64,000 nucleotides of DNA from Pedobacter sp. L105 (GTDB lineage: Bacteria > Bacteroidota > Bacteroidia > Sphingobacteriales > Sphingobacteriaceae), in the NCBI RefSeq assembly GCF_009765875.1, contig NZ_LMUP01000004.1:459353-523352 (forward strand). Reading direction: 5' to 3'. The notes below the pieces were generated by a model. It saw nothing but the letters and a program-made list of their open reading frames with translations, had not been told where the DNA came from and did not search any database. Positions 27,372 to 35,004 of the stretch are shown piece after piece (positions within the stretch are counted from its first letter, which is position 1; every line of letters begins with the position of its first letter). The position numbers and the translations under genes were made by a program.

Positions 27372-27385
27372 GTATAACTATACTA
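27370..27385. promoter_or_regulatory. Candidate operator palindrome
   Basis: TAGTATAACTATACTA: 7-bp arms TAGTATA/TATACTA around a 2-bp spacer, overlapping the upstream edge of the -7 element. The position between -33 and -7 is what a repressor site would occupy. The regulator is unknown; a damage-responsive repressor is a guess based on the downstream genes. Confidence 0.5.
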
Positions 27386-27423
27386 ATAATATTAGTTAAT
27401 AGTATTCTTCTGAGGAATGTTAT

Positions 27424-28083
27424 TTAGCTTTTTCCCTCCCACTCGCTGTAAAATTGATCGAGGTAAACCAGCATAAACTCATGTCTTGCCGCTGCCATTT
27501 TTAATCCTACATCAGTTTTCATGAGGTTTTTTAAACGGAGCAGTTTTTCGTAAAAATGATTTATGGTAGGGGCCGTGGAATTTTTGTAAACTTCTTTATC
27601 CATGCTCAGGTCGGGGGCAATCGCCGGATCATACATCAGCCGGTTTTTATACCCGCCATAAGTAAATGCCCGGGCTATTCCAATAGCTCCGATGGCATCC
27701 AGCCGGTCTGCATCCTGTACAATATCCAGTTCTTTAGAACTGAAGGTTACCGCTCCAAGGCTGGCTTTATAACTCATGTTCTTGATAATTCCGCAAACAT
27801 GCAGAATCACTTCCTCGGGGATTTCAAGGCGCTGCATAAATTCTTTAGCTATTTGCGGCCCTACTTCCTCATCTCCATTATTGAACTTGCTATCGGCAAT
27901 ATCGTGCAGCAAAGCTGCCAGCGAAACAGTAAGCAGATGACCCTGTTCTTCCGCATTGATATATAAAGCATTTCGGTACACACGTTCTATATGAAACCAG
28001 TCGTGCCCGGCTTCTGCACCTGCAAGCATTTCTTTAACAAAACTGATCGTTCTTTTTATAATATTCTCTACGTCCATTTGCAT
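27424..28083 (-). CDS. HD domain phosphohydrolase
   Basis: 219 residues, metal-dependent HD superfamily. Ligands are visible in GHDWFHIERVYRNAL and LLHDIADSKF, with the downstream Asp in VQDADRLDAIGAIGIARAF. This YpgQ/YedJ-like group hydrolyses nucleotides or pyrophosphate in the characterised members. ATG 28083 or the ATG two codons later may be used; a perfect -7 element lies 4 bp upstream of the first. Confidence 0.9.
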   Translation of the reverse strand: MQMDVENIIKRTISFVKEMLAGAEAGHDWFHIERVYRNALYINAEEQGHLLTVSLAALLHDIADSKFNNGDEEVGPQIAKEFMQRLEIPEEVILHVCGIIKNMSYKASLGAVTFSSKELDIVQDADRLDAIGAIGIARAFTYGGYKNRLMYDPAIAPDLSMDKEVYKNSTAPTINHFYEKLLRLKNLMKTDVGLKMAAARHEFMLVYLDQFYSEWEGKS

Positions 28084-28087
28084 GGTG

Positions 28088-28095
28088 CAAAGATA
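28088..28095 (-). promoter_or_regulatory. -7 element of the HD hydrolase gene
   Basis: Minus-strand TATCTTTG, exact match, 4 bp before ATG 28083; implies a leaderless or nearly leaderless transcript. Confidence 0.65.
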
Positions 28096-28106
28096 TTATA
28101 AACAGC

Positions 28107-28388
28107 TTACATCGCAGCAGAAGAAGCGTCAGAAGAAGGAGGGTCTAATTTTACTGTAGTCCTGTGGTCTATACAAATTAACTGCATCACTTCGATTTCC
28201 AAAATTATAGCAATCTGAAACAATCTGTCCAGCGTTATCTTGCTGTATCCCAACTCAATTTTACTATACGCATTTTGAGAGATAGACAGCTTCGCTGCCA
28301 GATAGTCCTGAGTATAGTTTCTATATTCCCTGATTTTTCTGATGTTACCTGCTACTATTTTCGGTTTCAACTCCACTGGGTCTTTCAT
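28107..28388 (-). CDS. XRE family helix-turn-helix regulator
   Basis: 93 residues: a single Cro/C1-type HTH at about 15-70 (IRKIREYRNYTQDYLAAKLSISQNAYSKIE, quoted in part as QDYLAAKLSISQNAYSKIE) and a short Ser/Ala-rich tail. Bacteroidota have many such small stand-alone regulators. It is divergent from the bacteriocin-like operon and about 340 bp away from it, so it is a candidate regulator of that operon; it could instead control itself and the HD gene downstream. Confidence 0.85.
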   Translation of the reverse strand: MKDPVELKPKIVAGNIRKIREYRNYTQDYLAAKLSISQNAYSKIELGYSKITLDRLFQIAIILEIEVMQLICIDHRTTVKLDPPSSDASSAAM

Positions 28389-28725
28389 ATAATCACAATT
28401 TCTTTTATACTAAAACTGAACTAACGAAATATCATAGTTGACGGATTTGTGTTTAGCCAATTATTAATTAATTGCCAGTTAGTCATCATTTTATAAGTTG
28501 TTTTGCTTACGTATTTTTCGTCTTCAAGGTTGATAAAAACAGCACAACGTAAAGGGTTAATGTATTCTCTGTGGTTGTATGATAGTGGTGGGGAAAAAAA
28601 TCCCGGGGAACATTCTTCTCGTTTTATTCATTGAACGGGCTCAAAAATTAAATTTTGGAGTTGTACAGGAATTGCCGGAACCTGGGAAAATCAGGCATTA
28701 AACAAATATATTAACTTATTAAAGT
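28389..28725. other. Non-coding gap between the XRE gene and the precursor peptide gene
   Basis: 337 bp, AT-rich, no convincing ORF on either strand and no exact TAnnTTTG element. It holds a short G-rich/A-run/C-rich stretch around 28590-28612 (GGGG, seven As, TCCC) that could form a small hairpin upstream of the precursor gene. It must contain promoters for both divergent transcripts, possibly activator-dependent ones. Confidence 0.5.
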
Positions 28726-28980
28726 ATGAAACTTCAGGAACTAAATCAAAACGAATTAACAGAAATTAATGGCGGTTCATTATTAGGCCTTCCTATTTCA
28801 GGTAGTTTATCTGGCGGATTATCTATCGGTGGTCTGTTATCTTTAGGTATCTCTAACACAGCTACTGGCGGGTTAGCGATTTCAGCTGTTACAGGTAACC
28901 TTTCAAGCCTTTTAGGTTCAGGTTTAAATTTAGGCGGTTTAAATTTAGGTGGTTTAACTGGTCTTTTAAGCGGTCTTTAA
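28726..28980 (+). CDS. Double-glycine leader peptide, bacteriocin-like precursor
   Basis: 84 residues. Residues 1-17 (MKLQELNQNELTEINGG) form a classic double-glycine leader with the ELxxIxGG pattern recognised by C39 peptidases. The predicted core, residues 18-84, has about 20 Leu, 18 Gly and 12 Ser out of 67 and no charged, aromatic, Cys or Met residue. It is built of imperfect repeats (SGGLSIGG, GLNLGGLNLGGL) with GxxxG-like spacing. The gene is followed by a strong terminator and then an HlyD adaptor and a C39-ABC exporter, which would cleave after Gly17 and export the core. Activity is unproven: membrane-active bacteriocin, signal or surface structural peptide are all possible. Confidence 0.85.
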   Translation: MKLQELNQNELTEINGGSLLGLPISGSLSGGLSIGGLLSLGISNTATGGLAISAVTGNLSSLLGSGLNLGGLNLGGLTGLLSGL

Positions 28981-29016
28981 GACAAACAGGTTTTATTGTT
29001 TAATCATAAACCGGCT

Positions 29017-29044
29017 AAGGGAGAAACTCACATTTCTCCCTTTT
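29017..29044 (+). terminator. Terminator/attenuator between precursor and exporter genes
   Basis: Perfect 10-bp stem AAGGGAGAAA/TTTCTCCCTT, 6-nt loop, then Ts interrupted by GC. It would keep precursor mRNA in excess over exporter mRNA by partial read-through. Confidence 0.85.
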
Positions 29045-29060
29045 GCTTTTAATTATAATC

Positions 29061-30260
29061 ATGGACCATGATAAATATATCTTTCCGCAGGAGTTCATTG
29101 AAAATACTGCGGAATTTCACTTTCACACGCATAATTCCGGAACCAAAGTTATCTACCAAACCCTGCTGCTCGTATTGATTATAGTTTTTCTTGGGTTGTT
29201 TTTTATCAAGGTAGATGTAAATGTAAAAAGCACAGGCCTGTTTCGTTCTGTAGAAGAGCGTAATGATATTAAACCACTGGTTTCCGGCCGGATAGATTCT
29301 GTATTCGTCAACGAAAATAAACATGTCAAAGCGGGGCAGGTTTTACTCACTATTAAGAGGGAATCACTCGAAGGAAAGAACGACCAGGTAAAACTGCAGC
29401 AAAAAGATATTTTTGCCCAGGTGGAAGATCTGAAGGTGCTGATTGAAGCCTTTAAAAAAAATAACTGGTCGAAGCGGTTGCAGCTTAGCTCGGGGATATA
29501 CCATCAGCAGTATACTTTTTTTATGCAGCGCATTGCAGAAGCAAGATCGCGTTATGCCTCAGCAAAAATAAATTACGACCGCTATTTGTACCTGTTTAAC
29601 CGCAATGCTATTTCTGCTGCTGAATTTGATGAGGTGAAGCTTAAGTTGATGAACATTCAGAATGAGATCTCCCTGATTGGAGAAGATCAGGGCAGCAAAT
29701 GGCAAACGGAACTAAATGCGCTTCGCATTCAAACCCGTGAGTTACATTCAGAAAGTAAACAATATTCGGAACAAAAAGAGTTTTATACCCTGAGGGCTGC
29801 GTTAACTGGTTCCGTTCAGCAATTAAAGGGTATACAGCCCGGTAGTCTTGTTAGTGCAAATGAATTATTGGGGGTGATCTCTCCAGATTCAAAAATGATT
29901 GCCGAAACGTATGTTTTACCAAAAGATATTGGTTTACTCCGTGTAGGCACAAAGGCGAAGTTTCAGGTAGATGCCTATAATTATAATCAGTGGGGTATGG
30001 TAGATGGTAAGGTAATTTCTATTTCCAGTGATATCTTTTCAGACAATGGCAGACAGCCTTATTTTAAAGTAAGATGTATGCTTGATCATTACCAGCTGGA
30101 ACTTAAGAATGGTTATATCGGTAAGATAAAAAAGGGAATGAGCTTACAGGCAAGATTTTTTGTAACCCGCCGTACGCTGTTCCAACTCTTGTATGATCAG
30201 GCTGATGACTGGCTGAATCCAAATGAAACGGCGGCATCCGCACAGGGAAATTCGATATGA
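29061..30260 (+). CDS. HlyD family membrane fusion protein of a peptide exporter
   Basis: 399 residues. Short cytoplasmic N terminus, one membrane helix (about 35-52, TLLLVLIIVFLGLFFIKV), a split biotinyl-lipoyl-like domain (KPLVSGRIDSVFVNENKHVKAG), a long coiled-coil hairpin (about 110-235) and a beta-barrel domain (AETYVLPKDIGLLRVGTKAKF). It would bridge the ABC exporter to an outer-membrane TolC-type channel, which is not in the window. ATG 29061 is chosen over an in-frame start at 29043 that lies in the terminator tail. It overlaps the exporter ATG by 4 bp. Confidence 0.93.
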   Translation: MDHDKYIFPQEFIENTAEFHFHTHNSGTKVIYQTLLLVLIIVFLGLFFIKVDVNVKSTGLFRSVEERNDIKPLVSGRIDSVFVNENKHVKAGQVLLTIKRESLEGKNDQVKLQQKDIFAQVEDLKVLIEAFKKNNWSKRLQLSSGIYHQQYTFFMQRIAEARSRYASAKINYDRYLYLFNRNAISAAEFDEVKLKLMNIQNEISLIGEDQGSKWQTELNALRIQTRELHSESKQYSEQKEFYTLRAALTGSVQQLKGIQPGSLVSANELLGVISPDSKMIAETYVLPKDIGLLRVGTKAKFQVDAYNYNQWGMVDGKVISISSDIFSDNGRQPYFKVRCMLDHYQLELKNGYIGKIKKGMSLQARFFVTRRTLFQLLYDQADDWLNPNETAASAQGNSI

Positions 30261-32443
30261 GAAAGAAGAAACTGATTAAGATCAAACAACATGATGCGAC
30301 CGACTGCGGAGCGGCTTGTATCGCTTCAATAGCTGCGTTTTATGACCTCGACCTGCCCATTGCCCGAATCAGGCAGTTTGCGTCTACAGATTCAAAAGGG
30401 ACTAATATACTGGGGCTGATAGAGGCTTCCGGGCGGATTGGATTTACCGCAAAAGGGGTACGCGGAACATTTGAAAACCTGCCCAGTGTTCCTCTTCCGG
30501 TAATTGCCCATGTCAATCAGAATAACATGGCGCATTATGTGGTGATCTATAAAATTACACAGAGACACCTGGAAATTATGGATCCGGCTTATGGTGAAAT
30601 TCAAAAGGTGAGCCATGAAGATTTTAAACAAAAATGGACAAGTGTACTGGTCCTGTTACTGCCACGGGATAATTTCACCACAGGTTCTGAAAGGGTTAGC
30701 ATAGAACAAAGATTTTTTTACCTGCTGAAACCACATCGCTCTATTTTACTGCAGGTACTTGTTGGCTCTGTTTTTTATACGATTCTGGGACTGTCTACTT
30801 CTATTTTTCTGCAGAAGATCGTTGATAATGTGTTGCCCGATGGTAATATGAATTTGCTGAACCTGATGGGAACGGTGATGATCGCTATTATTTTCCTGCA
30901 GATTTTTATTAATCATGCGAAGACACTGCTGACTATTAAGACCGGGCAGCAGATAGATGCCAGGCTGATTTTAGGTTATTATAAACACTTATTAAGGCTC
31001 CCTCAGCAGTTTTTTGATACGATGAGAGTAGGGGAGATCATCTCCAGGATGAATGATGCCGTTAAGATCAGGGCGTTTATCAATGATGTGCTGGTAGGTT
31101 TCGTGGTCAACGTATTTATTCTCTTTTTCTCCTTTGCCTTGATGTTCACTTATTACTGGAAGCTGGCGCTGATCATGCTGATCGTGGTGCCGCTGTATGC
31201 AGTGATCTATTATTTCTCGAACAAGGTGAATAAAAGCACACAGCGGAAACTAATGGAAAAAACCGCTGAGCTGGAAAACCAATTTGTAGAGTCGGTAACC
31301 GCAGTAAGTACCATTAAACGGTTTGGGCTGGAAAGCTTTGCCAATCTAAAAACGGAACTCCGGTTTGTCAGTTTATTGCGGACCATTTATACATCGGGCA
31401 TCAATTCTTTATGGGCAGGCAATGCGAGTGGGTTTGTATCCAGCCTGTTTGCAGTAATCCTGTTATGGGCCGGAGCGGCTTTTGTGATATCAAACCTGAT
31501 CACAGCGGGTGAACTGTTGTCTTTTTACGCGATCATCGGTTATTTTACAGGTCCGGTAGTCAGCCTGATCGGGATGAACAAGGTTTTGCAGGATGCCAGG
31601 ATTGCGGCCGACAGGCTTTTTGAGATCATGGATCTGGAAAGGGAAACTACAGAGAACAGGGCTGCGCTAACCGCTGATATGATTGGGGATATTGTGTTTA
31701 AAAATGTGAACTTCCGTTATGGTACCCGGGTTACCGTTTTTGAAGATTTTAGCCTGATGATCCCAAAGGGGAAGATTACAGCTGTAGTGGGTGAAAGCGG
31801 ATCAGGAAAAACTACCTTGTTGTCGCTGCTTCAGCACATTTACCCCTTGCAGTCTGGTAGTATTCTGATTGGCGATTATGACATTAAATATATTACGAAT
31901 GAAAGTCTTCGCCGGATAGTTGGTGTCGTTCCGCAGGATATGCATTTATTTGCCGGAAATGTCATAGAAAATATCGCCATTGGCGATATGGAGCCCGATA
32001 TGAAAAAGATCATCCGCATTTGCGGGGAAATCAATATCCTGGAGTTTATTGAGCAGCTGCCCAATGGATTTGATACTTACCTTGGGGAAAACGGCGGAAA
32101 CCTTTCCGGAGGGCAACGCCAGCGTTTAGCTATAGCCCGGGCTTTATACCGCGAACCGGAGATCCTGATCCTGGACGAAGCAACTTCCTCACTGGATTCT
32201 ACAGCAGAAGAGTATATCTTTAAGACCATCGCTTATCTGCGGTCAAAAGGAAAAACCATTATTTTAATTGCCCACCGTTTAAGTACAGTGGTGAATGCAG
32301 ATAAAATAGTGGTATTACATCAGGGAAAATTAGTAGAGGAAGGAATCCATAGTGAATTGATTAAGCACAAAGCAGCTTATGCTGCGATGTGGCAAAAACA
32401 ATTTCCTTCTTTTGAGCAAGCCGGGACTCTATCTAATAAATAA
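30257..32443 (+). CDS. Peptidase-containing ABC exporter (C39 bacteriocin-type)
   Basis: 728 residues, full PCAT architecture. Residues 1-140: C39 peptidase with catalytic Cys in HDATDCGAACIASIA, His in MAHYVVIYKI and Asp in IMDPAYGE. Residues 160-450: six-helix ABC membrane domain. Residues 480-720: nucleotide-binding domain with GESGSGKTTLLSLL, LSGGQRQRLAIARAL and ILILDEATSSLD. It cleaves double-glycine leaders and exports the core; the matching precursor lies two genes upstream. All catalytic residues are intact. Confidence 0.96.
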   Translation: MRKKKLIKIKQHDATDCGAACIASIAAFYDLDLPIARIRQFASTDSKGTNILGLIEASGRIGFTAKGVRGTFENLPSVPLPVIAHVNQNNMAHYVVIYKITQRHLEIMDPAYGEIQKVSHEDFKQKWTSVLVLLLPRDNFTTGSERVSIEQRFFYLLKPHRSILLQVLVGSVFYTILGLSTSIFLQKIVDNVLPDGNMNLLNLMGTVMIAIIFLQIFINHAKTLLTIKTGQQIDARLILGYYKHLLRLPQQFFDTMRVGEIISRMNDAVKIRAFINDVLVGFVVNVFILFFSFALMFTYYWKLALIMLIVVPLYAVIYYFSNKVNKSTQRKLMEKTAELENQFVESVTAVSTIKRFGLESFANLKTELRFVSLLRTIYTSGINSLWAGNASGFVSSLFAVILLWAGAAFVISNLITAGELLSFYAIIGYFTGPVVSLIGMNKVLQDARIAADRLFEIMDLERETTENRAALTADMIGDIVFKNVNFRYGTRVTVFEDFSLMIPKGKITAVVGESGSGKTTLLSLLQHIYPLQSGSILIGDYDIKYITNESLRRIVGVVPQDMHLFAGNVIENIAIGDMEPDMKKIIRICGEINILEFIEQLPNGFDTYLGENGGNLSGGQRQRLAIARALYREPEILILDEATSSLDSTAEEYIFKTIAYLRSKGKTIILIAHRLSTVVNADKIVVLHQGKLVEEGIHSELIKHKAAYAAMWQKQFPSFEQAGTLSNK

Positions 32444-32506
32444 AGCTTATATTTTCTTTTAAGTATAAAATTTAGTTTATTTGTTGCTTTTGATAAATAT
32501 ATTCAA

Positions 32507-32899
32507 ATGAAAAAGCCCAAAATCACAATGACAGTTATCAAGGAAGATAAAGGTTTTAGTGCTTACACTTCTATTGGACAAAATTTTATTGCTACTGAGG
32601 GGCAGGATATAGATGAATTGAAAAAAGGCATAGTCGATGCTGTGAATCTAACATTTGAAGATAAAAACATCACATATACTACTGAGGAAATTCATTTAAA
32701 GCCAGATTTAGCTAGCTTTTTTGAGTTCTACAAAGTCATTAATGCGAAAGCATTGAGTGAAAGAATTGGAATGAACCAAAGCCTACTAGCTCAGTATATT
32801 AATGGAACTAAAAAGCCTTCAGCCAGTCAAACACAGCGTATTTTAAAAGGCGTTCGGCAAGTCGGTAGAGAGTTGGTTTCCATCCAATTCTTCTTATAA
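32507..32899 (+). CDS. HicB-like protein with C-terminal XRE helix-turn-helix, no HicA partner
   Basis: 130 residues. The N-terminal half (about 5-65, VIKEDKGFSAYTSIGQNF and EGQDIDELKKGIVDAVNL) has the HicB degenerate RNase-H fold pattern; the C-terminal part (about 80-125) is an HTH (LSERIGMNQSLLAQYINGTKKPS). HicB antitoxins normally sit beside the small HicA toxin, but no such ORF is found in the flanks, so this is an orphan regulator. It follows the exporter by 63 bp; read-through from there is possible. Confidence 0.75.
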   Translation: MKKPKITMTVIKEDKGFSAYTSIGQNFIATEGQDIDELKKGIVDAVNLTFEDKNITYTTEEIHLKPDLASFFEFYKVINAKALSERIGMNQSLLAQYINGTKKPSASQTQRILKGVRQVGRELVSIQFFL

Positions 32900-32920
32900 G
32901 AACATCAATAAGAAAATATG

Positions 32921-32947
32921 CAAGCCGGAATTTAATTCTCCGGCTTG
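32921..32947. terminator. Hairpin between convergent genes
   Basis: 9-bp stem CAAGCCGGA/TCCGGCTTG with a 9-nt loop holding the stop codon of the minus-strand methyltransferase gene. T-tracts are poor, so this is a moderate terminator at best. Confidence 0.5.
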
Positions 32948-34137
32948 TATTCTTTAGGCTGAGGACGTTCTTCGTCTGCTCTTTTAGATCCGTCGTACAA
33001 CTCATACTCCATCATACGGCAATCTAACTTACCATTGTAAAATTCAATTTTGCGCGAAGCTTTTAAGCCGATTTTTTTTGCCAGATCAGGATTACCTGTA
33101 AAAATATAACCGTTATATCCTTTACAATCCTTTTTCATGAAATCGCCGATACGTTTATAGGTAAGCTCCAGTTGTGAATGAACACCCAGGCGCTCTCCAT
33201 ATTCCGGGTTGAAAACCACTACACCCTGGCCACCTTCCGGTACTTGTGTATCTGCAAAATCGCACACTTCAAAAGTAATCAGTGTATCTACACCAGCGGT
33301 TTGTGCATTCTTACGGCTGATATCTACGGCATCTTCAGATATATCTGTTGCCACGATCTTCAGATCAATATTTTTAATCACCTGATCCTTAAGGATACGT
33401 CGCTCTGCGAAAAACACTTGTTCGTCATAACCTATGATATGCATAAATCCATAATTCATACGGAAAAGACCTGGTCTGCGGTTCGTTGCCATCAGGGCAG
33501 CTTCAATCGCCAGCGTTCCTGATCCGCACATTGGATTGATGAAAGGAGATTTCTGGTCCCACTTAGTGCTCATCACTACGCTTGCAGCAAGCGCTTCCAG
33601 CATAGGTGCTTTTCCGGGAATCTTGCGGTAACCGTGTTTAGCTAGTGTCTCTCCCGAAGTATCCAGGAAAATATCTGCTTCGTCATCTTTCCAGTACAGG
33701 TGAACAACGGTTTTATTGGCATCAGATCCTGAATTTGGACGAATGCCTTTTTTATCCTTAATCCGGTCAACAATAGCATCCTTCACTTTCAGGTTAGTGA
33801 AAAGAGGGGTGGTGATCGTTGGATTATCCACATTAGAAGTAACGGAGAAATAACCAGAAAAATCAATCAGGTCTTCCCAGGCAATATCAACTACCTCGCG
33901 GTACAGTTCTTCAGGGTTATTCGCTTTAAAACTGCTGATACAATATAAGATCTGACTGGCACATCTTAAATTGAGGTTCAGTTTAATACACTCTGTTAAA
34001 GTGATATTGAGCTCTACCCCTGTAGGAAAATCTCTAACGATTTCGTAACCAAGTGCTTTAACCTCTTCTACCAGATAGGAAGAGAGCCTTTTATTACAGG
34101 TTAAAATAACCTTACTTTTGTTGTGGAAAACTTGCAT
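32932..34137 (-). CDS. THUMP-domain class I SAM-dependent RNA methyltransferase (RlmL-like)
   Basis: 401 residues: an N-terminal ferredoxin-like/THUMP RNA-binding region (about 1-165) and a Rossmann methyltransferase with SAM loop FINPMCGSGTLAIEAAL and the catalytic motif VVFNPEYGERLG. Related RlmL makes m2G2445 in 23S rRNA; the NPPY motif of that family appears as NPEY here. A perfect -7 element (TAACTTTG) is 11 bp upstream of the ATG. Confidence 0.9.
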   Translation of the reverse strand: MQVFHNKSKVILTCNKRLSSYLVEEVKALGYEIVRDFPTGVELNITLTECIKLNLNLRCASQILYCISSFKANNPEELYREVVDIAWEDLIDFSGYFSVTSNVDNPTITTPLFTNLKVKDAIVDRIKDKKGIRPNSGSDANKTVVHLYWKDDEADIFLDTSGETLAKHGYRKIPGKAPMLEALAASVVMSTKWDQKSPFINPMCGSGTLAIEAALMATNRRPGLFRMNYGFMHIIGYDEQVFFAERRILKDQVIKNIDLKIVATDISEDAVDISRKNAQTAGVDTLITFEVCDFADTQVPEGGQGVVVFNPEYGERLGVHSQLELTYKRIGDFMKKDCKGYNGYIFTGNPDLAKKIGLKASRKIEFYNGKLDCRMMEYELYDGSKRADEERPQPKEYKPEN

Positions 34138-34148
34138 AATTTATTGTG

Positions 34149-34156
34149 CAAAGTTA
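34149..34156 (-). promoter_or_regulatory. -7 element of the RNA methyltransferase gene
   Basis: Minus-strand TAACTTTG, exact consensus, leader of only about 6 nt expected. Confidence 0.6.
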
Positions 34157-34208
34157 TCAATAAAAATATAGAGATTTGGACTAGTAAGTAGAATAAAAGA
34201 GTATTGTT

Positions 34209-34580
34209 ATGGAATTAAAAGGAAAAGTGCACGAGATCGGTGCATTACAACAGGTAAGCGAGACTTTTAAAAAACGTGATCTCATTATTGAGTACGCGGA
34301 AAACCCAACTTATCCTGAATATATTAGATTTGAAGCTTTGCAAGATAAGACTGCTTTGTTTGACAGCCTGAAAACCGGTGATGATGTAGAAGTTTCCTTC
34401 AATCTTCGCGGTCGTCCATGGACAGACAAAACAGGAAAAGTTTCTTACTTCAACAGTTTAGTAGTTTGGCGTATCAATGCCTTAACAAATAGTGCTGCTG
34501 GTGCTCCATCTACACCACAATATGCTCCGCCTGCTGATTTAAACAGCGCGCCGGGTGAGGAAGATGATTTGCCATTTTAA
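34209..34580 (+). CDS. DUF3127 protein with SSB-like C-terminal tail
   Basis: 123 residues. DUF3127 (OB-fold-like) at about 1-95 with GKVHEIGALQQVSETFKKRD, EYIRFEALQDKTAL and SFNLRGRPWTDKTGKVSYF. The flexible C terminus ends EEDDLPF, very close to the acidic DDDIPF tip by which SSB recruits partner enzymes. The role of DUF3127 is not established; the OB fold plus this tip suggests a single-stranded nucleic acid binder. Monocistronic with a strong terminator. Confidence 0.85.
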   Translation: MELKGKVHEIGALQQVSETFKKRDLIIEYAENPTYPEYIRFEALQDKTALFDSLKTGDDVEVSFNLRGRPWTDKTGKVSYFNSLVVWRINALTNSAAGAPSTPQYAPPADLNSAPGEEDDLPF

Positions 34581-34611
34581 GACCTTTTTTAGGAAAACAA
34601 ATTGTACTGTG

Positions 34612-34643
34612 AGTGCCGGGAATTGATTTCCGGCACTTTTTTT
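34612..34643 (+). terminator. Intrinsic terminator after the DUF3127 gene
   Basis: 8-bp stem AGTGCCGG/CCGGCACT followed by a T7 run. Confidence 0.92.
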
Positions 34644-34726
34644 ATGCGCTGGATTTTGTATTGATTTCTCGCGCTAGTGGTGGGTTTGGTGATTCCTAAA
34701 CCAGTCAGTAGTTTGATATAATTCTG

Positions 34727-34830
34727 TTTTCTACCACTCTTAATCCACGCATGGTCCACTCATAGTCCACGCAATACACCCAATTAGTGGTAGATGAGTG
34801 GACTATGAGTGGACCATGCGTGGACTATAA
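34727..34830. repeat. Inverted array of 11-bp GTGGACTATGA-type repeats
   Basis: Eight 11-bp units starting GTGG: four in tandem on the plus strand (34787-34830) and four on the minus strand (34770 down to 34727). Two central units on each side form a perfect 26-bp inverted repeat (34745-34770 with 34798-34823); the outer GTGGTAG units (34731-34738 with 34786-34793) allow an alternative pairing. The surrounding gap, 34644-35004, holds no other convincing feature apart from the kinase promoter. No T-run follows, so a plain terminator is unlikely. Confidence 0.85.
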
Positions 34831-34986
34831 CAAAACAATCTCAAAACAAACTCAGTCTGAACTAGCGGTTAGCTATTTATTATTCCTGGTTGCTACGGAG
34901 AGGCTGTCTATTGGTAATCCACGCAACTATTTGAAAAATACAGTGTTAAAAATTGTTAAAATAGAAGTTATCCCCCCACTCTTCCT

Positions 34987-34994
34987 TATTTTTG
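34987..34994 (+). promoter_or_regulatory. -7 element of the histidine kinase gene
   Basis: TATTTTTG, exact TAnnTTTG, 10 bp before ATG 35005; leader of about 5 nt. Confidence 0.6.
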
Positions 34995-35004
34995 ACCAGA
35001 GAGA

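Noticed and set aside
28590..28612. Short G-rich/A-run/C-rich hairpin upstream of the precursor gene
   Set aside because: Stem of only about 4-5 bp with an A-rich loop; too weak to call a riboswitch or terminator.
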